Under the pieces are notes generated by a model that worked only from the letters and a program-made list of their open reading frames with translations, was not told the origin of the DNA and ran no database searches. From positions 1-64,000 of the forward strand of contig JBJEUF010000163.1 in assembly GCA_051883695.1 (NCBI GenBank): a DNA stretch of 64,000 nt, given 5' to 3'. The DNA comes from UBA11524 sp051883695. Lineage in GTDB: Bacteria; Bacillota; Clostridia; Christensenellales; Aristaeellaceae. Shown here one piece after another: positions 49,523-56,191 of this stretch. The position numbers were made by a program, and so were the translations under genes. Numbering within the stretch: position 1 is the stretch's first letter; each line of letters begins with the position of its first letter.

Positions 49523-51352
49523 TCATTTTCCCAATTTATCTACGGACACCCAGATAGCGGGGCGGACGCCAAACCACTTGTCATCATTATACGTCCTCAA
49601 GGAATAGCCCTTAATTTCGCCTTTTTCGCCAACCCCATTGGCAAATTCACGATATGCTGTGCCCGTCTTGCTATTGTCCCCGTAAAAGGAGCGCAACCAC
49701 CAACAGGTGGTTCCCTGTCCATCAACGAACGTCTCTTTAGCCTGATAAGCTTTGTTAGCTACTGCATAAGCTGTGGGAACAGCACGGCGTGCATTGTCAC
49801 TCTGAAAGTAGCGTAATGCTTCCGCTTTGCTCAGCAGGAACACTCGATCTTGCGTGGTTGCGACAATGTCGTACTCGTTCGCGGTGCTGATATTTGATAT
49901 CAGAACAGCGTTTCGTTCACTGCTGCTGAACGCCTTATTAAAGAATACATCATTAAGCCAGTTGCGAATGTCGCTGTCACGCCATGAATCGTAGGAGTCT
50001 TTGTTAAAATAATGGGCATCAAGACAGTAACGCGAAATCAACAGTGCTTTGTTTTCTTTCGAATCATAATCAAGTACAAGCCATTCTATATCTTCGGTGC
50101 CATTGGAAAAATTGTTGTCCTGCTCATAGGTGCCGTAGGTAACGATACTTCCAGTTTTTTGGAAAGCTTTGAGCTGGGTGGATGATAAGGTGGGTTCGGG
50201 TATGGGTGTAGCTGTGGGTGTAGCTGTGGGTGCAGCTGTGGGTGTAGCTGTGGGTGCAGCTGTGGGTGTAGCAGTGGGTGTCGCCGTTGGCGTATCAGAG
50301 GGTGTATCAACGGGTGTATTAGCGTGTGCCGTCGTTGACTCCTCCGTCCCCCGTGGATTTCCCCCCCCGGGCTGCATCAACCTATTAATCAAGACGCCGC
50401 TAACCAGTACCATTGCCACTGCCAGTATTGTCAAGGTGCGCTGCACAGTCCGCCGCAGAGGCTTGACATACTTGTGAATGTTTCCCAGCACCTTCCTCTC
50501 TGCCTTCAGATCCATCACAACGGCTTGCAGCCTTCTGTGCCGGAACTCAACCGGAAGCTGCGCGGGAGAGATGCTATCATACAGCAGCGGAATCAGGTGT
50601 GCATTCCGACCATTGTCGATTTTCTCGAGGTAGCGTTGCCATTCACTCTGTACCCACGTGCTCGTCAGGTACTGCGCGTTGGAGCAGAGGACCAGCATCA
50701 CCTTCGCTGTGTCCAGCGCGTGGTAGATGCCCGCCTCGTAGCTCTCGCCTGCCGCGCCCTCCAGTGATTTGGGCGCGAAGAAAACCCGGTAGCCCTGTTT
50801 CACCAGCATTTCGTACAGGTCGCGTGCCCGGCGGTAATCCTCTGTGTAGCCGCCGTCTGCTGTTTTGGTCTTGTGGCACAGGAAGATGTCATAGGGCGGG
50901 CACTTCTCCGCCAGCTCGTGGATGTGCGCCATGGCGCGGTCGATGTACGCCGCGTCCTCCATGTACTGCGCGCGCACCTCCGGCGCCGCCAGCTGGCAGG
51001 CACGCTGGAAGTCTCCCTGCTCCTGCAGGGGGGTGCGCTTGGCCATGTGTACTTCCCACAGACGCTTGCCATTTTCGGTTCTGCACACCGCGCCATAATG
51101 GCAAAGCAAGCGGCTCCACAGCGCCTCCGCGTTGTCGGGACAGCTGTTGAGGACGTACTGATAACTCTTTTCCGCGTTGTAGAAATCACGGTCGGCCTGC
51201 TGCTGGATGGCGCGACGGAAGTTGTCCAGCACGATGCCCTCGATCCTTGGACACTCGTTCAGCGTTCCACAGGCTGCGCAGACCACCACTTTGCTGTCTG
51301 TTGCAAAATACAGCTGCCTCGCACAGCATCGGCATTCTTTGGTAACCGGCAT
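49523..51352 (-). CDS. Membrane-anchored TIR-domain protein with extracytoplasmic DUF6273 domain
   Basis: A 609-residue protein in five parts. A zinc ribbon (CRCCARQLYFATDSKVVVCA, CxxC at both ends) is at 7-30, then a helical region (35-150). A TIR domain follows (about 152-265): YDIFLCHKTKTADGGYTEDY, RVFFAPKSLEGAAGESYEAG, and TWVQSEWQRYL, whose Glu matches the catalytic position of NAD+-cleaving TIRs. One transmembrane helix is at about 308-328 (LTILAVAMVLVSGVLINRLM). A Thr/Pro/Ala linker encoded by a 12-bp minisatellite follows, then a C-terminal DUF6273 domain (VTYGTYEQDNNFSNGTEDIE to the WFGVRPAIWV end) outside the cell. The N-terminal half resembles TIR proteins common in gut Clostridia. 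The C-terminal half is visibly richer in AT, and a G8 run lies between the two. Confidence 0.85.
   Translation of the reverse strand: MPVTKECRCCARQLYFATDSKVVVCAACGTLNECPRIEGIVLDNFRRAIQQQADRDFYNAEKSYQYVLNSCPDNAEALWSRLLCHYGAVCRTENGKRLWEVHMAKRTPLQEQGDFQRACQLAAPEVRAQYMEDAAYIDRAMAHIHELAEKCPPYDIFLCHKTKTADGGYTEDYRRARDLYEMLVKQGYRVFFAPKSLEGAAGESYEAGIYHALDTAKVMLVLCSNAQYLTSTWVQSEWQRYLEKIDNGRNAHLIPLLYDSISPAQLPVEFRHRRLQAVVMDLKAERKVLGNIHKYVKPLRRTVQRTLTILAVAMVLVSGVLINRLMQPGGGNPRGTEESTTAHANTPVDTPSDTPTATPTATPTAAPTATPTAAPTATPTATPIPEPTLSSTQLKAFQKTGSIVTYGTYEQDNNFSNGTEDIEWLVLDYDSKENKALLISRYCLDAHYFNKDSYDSWRDSDIRNWLNDVFFNKAFSSSERNAVLISNISTANEYDIVATTQDRVFLLSKAEALRYFQSDNARRAVPTAYAVANKAYQAKETFVDGQGTTCWWLRSFYGDNSKTGTAYREFANGVGEKGEIKGYSLRTYNDDKWFGVRPAIWVSVDKLGK
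50202..50290 (-). repeat. 12-bp minisatellite in the TIR gene
   Basis: About seven tandem units on the plus strand (GTAGCTGTGGGT or GCAGCTGTGGGT), encoding the P-T-A-T/A linker after the membrane helix. The units are in frame, so copy-number change alters only linker length. Confidence 0.85.
50361..50368 (-). repeat. C8/G8 homopolymer in the TIR gene
   Basis: Eight consecutive C on the plus strand (G8 on the coding strand), within the codons for PGGGN just after the membrane helix. A one-base slip would remove the whole external half from translation. Confidence 0.8.
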
Positions 51353-51446
51353 GAGAGATTCCCTCCTGTGTCAGGTTTTGGAATATTGTAGCACAACTTG
51401 TTCCTGTCAGCAAGGGGGATTGCGGTCGGGTTTCTCTTTTCTGCTA

Positions 51447-54341
51447 TCAGGAAAAGCGGTGTACCCGCAGCGTCCTGATTTCAAAGGGTTTCATCCTGAG
51501 CGGAATCTCCGTCCCCGCGCCCAGCAGTGCGCCGGTCTCTCTTTCGTCCATGGAGGATTCGTAGACCTGCGCGTCGAAGGGCAGGTGCAGCACGCCGGAG
51601 GCCTGGGTGCGCAGGCTCTCGTACAGGCGGAGGATGATGTCGTCCGTCCCGGCGGGAGTGTCGGCGGGCTTCACCGTCTCGAGGATGATGGCGTCGCCGT
51701 CCACCCGGAAGCCCGCGTCCTCCCGGCAGGGCTCGGTAAAGGCGATGCCTGCCCTGACCACGCCGCTCTCCCGGAAGCCGGCCGCAAAGGGCATGATGGC
51801 GTAGCTGAAATGCTGTAAGCCGCGATCCGCCGTGTCGTCGGGCACCAGCGGCGCGCGCAGCAGGGACAGGGCGATTTCGCCGCGGTCGGTGGATACGCCG
51901 CGAATGCCGTCCGCCAGGATGGCGAAGCCGCGGTTCTCCTCGCACAGCGCCGTCCAGCGGTTGGAGCAGCTCTCGTACCGATCCGCCGCATAGGCGTGGG
52001 AGGCATGGCAGGGACGCTTCACATGGCCGAACTGAATCTCATGCAGCGCGTCCTCGCACAGCACGTTGGAGGCGAAGTGCACCTTGAGCAGCTTGCGGCG
52101 CTCGTGCCAGTCCACATCGGCATGGACGATGAGCCTGTCCGACCCCGCTTCCAGGCGAAGGCGCATCTCCGCATGGCTCTGCCCGAAGGCATAGGTGACC
52201 GCCAGCTCAGCCAGCTGCGGGGTGCTTGCCAGCACGCGGCTTTCCGCGCGGAAATCCGTGTCGCGCTGTCGCTTCTGCCAGTCCCGGCTCATTTCCCACG
52301 CGTCGTAGCAAACCTCGATGTTCTCGTACAGCCGCCAGTCGTTCATCCTCTGACCCGGGTTCATCAGCGGCAGACCGCTGCGCTTGTCGGTGATGGCCGT
52401 GATGGCGCCGTCTCTGTCCACCCGCACGCGGAGGATGCTGTTCTCCATCAGGAAGCCGTCCGCCGTTTCGACGAGGGACACGTCGTTGCCGGCTGTTCTG
52501 GCTTCAGCGGCTTCCGTCAGCGGAGAATCGGCCTTCAATGTGCCGATGAGTGCCTCCAGTGCTGCCTCGGCTGCCCGCAGCTGTGCCTCTGCCTCCGCGT
52601 GTACCCGTTGGATGCCCGCACCGGCGGCGACGTCGTGGAACTGGCAGAACATCACCGTATCCCACGCCGCGTCCACCACGGGCAGATGCGCTGCCCGCTC
52701 CGATGCAGGCCGCAGCGCCAGCAGGGCTTCCGCGTCGTGCAGCTGCCGCTCCACGCGGGTGATCAGCAGCTTGGTCTTTCGCTGGGTTGTGTATGTTCCC
52801 CGGTGCCACGCCAGATACAGCTCGCCGACCCAGCGGTTTTCCGCAGCCTGCCGGGCGGTTTCCTCAAAGAAGCCGCGCAGGCTGCCGTAGTGCGATCTGG
52901 GCAGGCCCTCCAGATCCTCCATGCGCCGGGCCATTTCCAGCATGTCGCGGTTCGCGCCGCCGCCGCCGTCGCCGTAGCCGAAATTGTACAGCAGCGTGTC
53001 GATGTTCTCCTGCTGGACGCGGTCGGTTTCCCAGCGCTGCACGAATTGCCCCGGCGTGACCTGCGCGTTGTTTTTGAAGAAGCACAGCGCCTCAACCGTG
53101 CTGCCGTCGATGCCCTCCCAGAGGAAGTTCTGATAGGGGAAGCGCTCGCATTCCGGGTCGGCGCGCAGGAGCTTCTGGGTGGCGAAATACGGGATGTCCA
53201 GTTTCCGGAGAATCTGAGGGAGCGCGCCGGAATAGCCGAAGGTGTCCGGCTGATAGGCGACCCGCGATTCCACGCCGAGCTGCTCGCGGTACCAGCGCTT
53301 GCCGCGGACGAGCTGCCGGATCAGCGACTCGCCGGAGGGCAGGTTTGTGTCGCACTCGATGTAGAACGCGCCTTCGGGATCGATCTGTCCGCGCGCGCAG
53401 GCGGCCTTCACCCGCTGCCAGAGCTCCGGGTGCTGCGCCTGCAGCATGTCAAGCAGCTTCGGCTCGCACAGCAGGAAGCGGTATTCCGGGTATTCCTCCA
53501 TCAGGGTCAGCTGATTGGCGTAGGTGCGGGCGACCTTGTGCCAGGTTTCCTCCTCCGGCCACAGCCAGGCCAGGTCAATGTGACTCTGCCCCAGCAGCCA
53601 CAGGGTCGGCGCGGTGGAGCCGTTGCGGCAGTCCAATGCGGGAGCCAGCACGGCGCGCGCCCTGCGGAAGCTCTCCTGCCGCGCTTCCTCCGGCAGCTCG
53701 AAATCCGCCGTGTAGGTGAAGTCCATCAGCGCTTTGGCGACCCGCTGACGGCGCAGCGATTTCTCCGGCAGCGTTTCCAGCAGCCCGCAGAGCACCTCCA
53801 CGTCCATATGCAGCTGATAGGCTTCCTCGTTCCAGAGCGCAAGGCGGCTGGGCCTCACTGTGCACTGATGCTCCGGCACGGGCGGAAGGGCAGAACGCTC
53901 CGGCGGACAGGGCGGCATGTCCTCCAGCCGTGCCCCGTGCCCTGCGTAGCTTTCCAGCAGCACCTGAACGGATTCGCCGGCGCTGGCGCACCGGCGCAGC
54001 ACCACATGGTCACGGCCCTTGTCGTTGCTGCCGCGTGCCTGACCGTCGACGTAGATCAGCTGCTCGCCGCCCAGCCCCGGCAGGAGGATCACCCGCCGGC
54101 CCTCGCAGGAGGCCGGCAGCGTAAAGGAAGCCCGGAACCATGCGTACTCCCAGCACGCGCCCCATTTCGTCCCGATCGGGAAGGGCCGCATCGGCTTCAG
54201 CATGGCCTGCTCCGGCGTCAGGCGGTCGATGGTCGTGAAGCCGTCGAAATCCACCGTGCCAATCGGGGTATACAGGTGATTTGCGAGTTCCTGCCGCCAT
54301 GCCTGCAGCCGCTGACGGTTCTGTCGGGACAGATGTTTCAT
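51447..54341 (-). CDS. Alpha-mannosidase, glycoside hydrolase family 38
   Basis: A 964-residue cytoplasmic enzyme (no signal peptide). An N-terminal beta domain (about 30-160) precedes the catalytic GH38 barrel. The zinc site begins with LGQSHIDLAWLWPEEETWHK (HxD, about residue 250). The nucleophile aspartate lies in VAYQPDTFGYSGALPQILRK. Further blocks are LRADPECERFPYQNFLWEG, YNFGYGDGGGGANRDMLEMA and CQFHDVAAGAGIQRVHAEAE. The C-terminal beta domain ends at residue ~960. Bacterial GH38 enzymes release mannose from alpha-mannosides taken up from N-glycans or yeast mannan. Its start lies 3 nt after the stop of the preceding small gene, so the two are coupled. No sugar transporter is adjacent. 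Confidence 0.93.
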   Translation of the reverse strand: MKHLSRQNRQRLQAWRQELANHLYTPIGTVDFDGFTTIDRLTPEQAMLKPMRPFPIGTKWGACWEYAWFRASFTLPASCEGRRVILLPGLGGEQLIYVDGQARGSNDKGRDHVVLRRCASAGESVQVLLESYAGHGARLEDMPPCPPERSALPPVPEHQCTVRPSRLALWNEEAYQLHMDVEVLCGLLETLPEKSLRRQRVAKALMDFTYTADFELPEEARQESFRRARAVLAPALDCRNGSTAPTLWLLGQSHIDLAWLWPEEETWHKVARTYANQLTLMEEYPEYRFLLCEPKLLDMLQAQHPELWQRVKAACARGQIDPEGAFYIECDTNLPSGESLIRQLVRGKRWYREQLGVESRVAYQPDTFGYSGALPQILRKLDIPYFATQKLLRADPECERFPYQNFLWEGIDGSTVEALCFFKNNAQVTPGQFVQRWETDRVQQENIDTLLYNFGYGDGGGGANRDMLEMARRMEDLEGLPRSHYGSLRGFFEETARQAAENRWVGELYLAWHRGTYTTQRKTKLLITRVERQLHDAEALLALRPASERAAHLPVVDAAWDTVMFCQFHDVAAGAGIQRVHAEAEAQLRAAEAALEALIGTLKADSPLTEAAEARTAGNDVSLVETADGFLMENSILRVRVDRDGAITAITDKRSGLPLMNPGQRMNDWRLYENIEVCYDAWEMSRDWQKRQRDTDFRAESRVLASTPQLAELAVTYAFGQSHAEMRLRLEAGSDRLIVHADVDWHERRKLLKVHFASNVLCEDALHEIQFGHVKRPCHASHAYAADRYESCSNRWTALCEENRGFAILADGIRGVSTDRGEIALSLLRAPLVPDDTADRGLQHFSYAIMPFAAGFRESGVVRAGIAFTEPCREDAGFRVDGDAIILETVKPADTPAGTDDIILRLYESLRTQASGVLHLPFDAQVYESSMDERETGALLGAGTEIPLRMKPFEIRTLRVHRFS

Positions 54342-54344
54342 GGG

Positions 54345-55028
54345 TTACGCTCCTTTGTGGGATGTCGTCTGCTTCAGCTCGCTGCACAGCCGTGCGATCC
54401 TGCCGGGAATCCGGCTTTTCAGCGATTCCCACGGGCAGAGCAGCGATGCGTCGGGCACTGCGCCCCGATCGAAGTGCAGCGTTGGCTCAAAGGCGTATTT
54501 CTCGCGGATGTGCGCTGCGGATATCGCGTCCTGCTCCGGCGAGGAGTGGTATGCGCCCTCGAAGGGGCCGCCCACCAGCACGCCGCCGCCGGCAGCATCG
54601 GTGCAGCAGCTGCGCCAGTCGGGCAGCAGCCGGAACAGATTGCCGTCCGGCAAAAAGGCATGCTTTCCCGGCTGACAGTAGGCGTGGACATGCGTACCGT
54701 CCGGTGCCTCCCCGATGGGGAAGCCGGGCTCCCACAGCGTCCTGTACTTCCCGTGAAAGCTGCCCTCTGCCCGGGTTACGCGGCCGTCCGCCGCCACCCA
54801 GACCCAGACGTGCTCCAGATCGTACATGTGCTGGATGTCGTAGTCCCAGTAAAACGCGTACTCGATCACCAGCCCGCAGGCATCGGGGGTGACGGTTCGT
54901 TTGGGGAACGAATCGCTCCGCGCCGTTTCCCGGAAGATGGTGTAGCCTGCCGCAACCAGGGGAATGGTTTCCTTCACATCGAAATGGAGGATGGGTGCGT
55001 ACCTGACTGCCAGCTGCTTGTCCTGCAT
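54345..55028 (-). CDS. Unknown protein, possible Vps62/NPP1-like fold
   Basis: A 227-residue cytoplasmic protein that I do not recognise with certainty. The start RYAPILHFDVKETIPLVAAG and the central AFYWDYDIQHMYDLEHVWVW, followed by GSFHGKY, resemble the D-x-E-H-V pattern and downstream H of the Vps62/DUF946 and NPP1-like beta-sandwich folds. In those proteins acidic and histidine residues bind a metal. It carries several cysteines and a CCTDAAGGGVLVGGPF loop. It is the first gene of a two-gene transcript with the GH38 mannosidase, which suggests a role in the same glycan pathway. There is no export signal. Confidence 0.65.
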   Translation of the reverse strand: MQDKQLAVRYAPILHFDVKETIPLVAAGYTIFRETARSDSFPKRTVTPDACGLVIEYAFYWDYDIQHMYDLEHVWVWVAADGRVTRAEGSFHGKYRTLWEPGFPIGEAPDGTHVHAYCQPGKHAFLPDGNLFRLLPDWRSCCTDAAGGGVLVGGPFEGAYHSSPEQDAISAAHIREKYAFEPTLHFDRGAVPDASLLCPWESLKSRIPGRIARLCSELKQTTSHKGA

Positions 55029-55111
55029 GGAACAGACTCCTTCCGCTCTGCGTCATTGAACTGGGCAGGGAGAGGACGGCGCCGCCCTCTCCCGTGGATG
55101 GGGGAACCTTA

Positions 55112-55272
55112 GGGAACCTCTGAATAACCCGGCGGTACGCTGGCGGCTGAATTTCAGCCATCTGCTTCTTGCAGAAATCTCGATTTACAGGAAGTCAAAC
55201 CTTCGATTTCTGCAATCGCATCTGGCAGAAATTCCGCTCACCATCGCACCACCTCATTTATTCAGAGTTTCC
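55112..55272 (+). repeat. TIR-bearing intergenic element, family 3, copy 2
   Basis: A 161-bp longer relative of 9993-10100. The left arm is GGGAACCTCTGAATAA (55112-55127) and the right TTATTCAGAGTTTCC (55258-55272). It contains an extra ~53-bp internal segment in which GCAGAAAT-type half-sites are duplicated. The element ends next to the stop codon of iolE. It fills the 244-bp gap. Confidence 0.88.
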
Positions 55273-56169
55273 TTAGAGACCGGTTTTTTCCGCGATGTAC
55301 TTCCGCGCCTTGACAGCATACTCGAAGGGATTGGCCCTGGCGGGATCCTGCTCCGCCTCGACGACCACCCAGCCCTCGTAGCCGCTTCTTTCCAGGACGT
55401 CGAAGATGGGCGCAAAGTCCACATCGCCGTCGCCGGGCACGGTAAACACGCCCTCGCGCACCGCCTGCAGGAAGCTCCAGCCCTCGCGCTGTGCCCGATC
55501 GCGAACGGCGAGGCGCACGTCCTTGAGGTGCACATGGCGGATGCGGCCGATGTACTTCTCCAGCACCGGCACGGGGTCGATGCCCGCAAAGGTCAGGTGC
55601 CCCGAGTCGAACAGCAGGAACACCTTCTCAGGGTCGGTGAGGGACATGAAGGTGTCGATTTCCCCGGCGGTCTGTACGCCCGTGCCCATGTGGTGGTGGC
55701 AGGTGAGCGTCATGCCCTTTTCCTGCGCCAGCGCGCCCAGCTCGTTGTAGCCCCGGGCGATCAGCGCCCACTGCTCCTGCGTGTATACAGGCTTGTCGCT
55801 GCCGAAGATGTTCAGGGGCTTCCCCTGGATGGAATTGCCCTGCTCGGAGGCGCCGATCACCCTTGCGCCCAGCGCGTGCAGACGGTCGCGGTGCGCGATG
55901 AAATTGCGGATGGTCACCTCGTACGGCTCGGAGGTGAACAGCGTGGAAAACCACGCGTTGCAGATTTGCAGCCCGCGCACGTCCAGCTTGTGCCTGAGGA
56001 CGTTCACGTCCTGCGGGTATTTGTTGCCGATCTCGCTGCCCTTGAAGCCTGCGAGGGCCATTTCGCTCACGCATTGCTCAAAGGTGTTTTCGCGGCCCAG
56101 GTCGGGCATATCGTCGTTCGTCCAGCCGATGGGCGCGATGGCCAATCTGACCTTCTCAGGATTCAGCAT
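55273..56169 (-). CDS. iolE: Myo-inosose-2 dehydratase IolE
   Basis: A 298-residue TIM-barrel enzyme that dehydrates scyllo-inosose (2-keto-myo-inositol), the second step of inositol breakdown. Diagnostic stretches are the start VRLAIAPIGWTNDDMPDLGR, then GFKGSEIGNKYPQDVNVLRH, LTCHHHMGTGVQTAGEIDTF, VFLLFDSGHLTFAGIDPVPV and RHVHLKDVR. The product passes to IolD, encoded 22 nt upstream in the same operon. It is the last iol gene; its TAA stop abuts the right arm of a family 3 repeat. The start has GGAAGAATGACACC (GGAAG) about 9 nt upstream. Confidence 0.95.
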   Translation of the reverse strand: MLNPEKVRLAIAPIGWTNDDMPDLGRENTFEQCVSEMALAGFKGSEIGNKYPQDVNVLRHKLDVRGLQICNAWFSTLFTSEPYEVTIRNFIAHRDRLHALGARVIGASEQGNSIQGKPLNIFGSDKPVYTQEQWALIARGYNELGALAQEKGMTLTCHHHMGTGVQTAGEIDTFMSLTDPEKVFLLFDSGHLTFAGIDPVPVLEKYIGRIRHVHLKDVRLAVRDRAQREGWSFLQAVREGVFTVPGDGDVDFAPIFDVLERSGYEGWVVVEAEQDPARANPFEYAVKARKYIAEKTGL

Positions 56170-56191
56170 GGTGTCATTCTTCCTCTCCGTC

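Noticed and set aside
50202..50290. Regular 12-bp repeats that could suggest a CRISPR array
   Set aside because: Units are contiguous with no spacers and lie in frame within the TIR gene, so they are a coding minisatellite.
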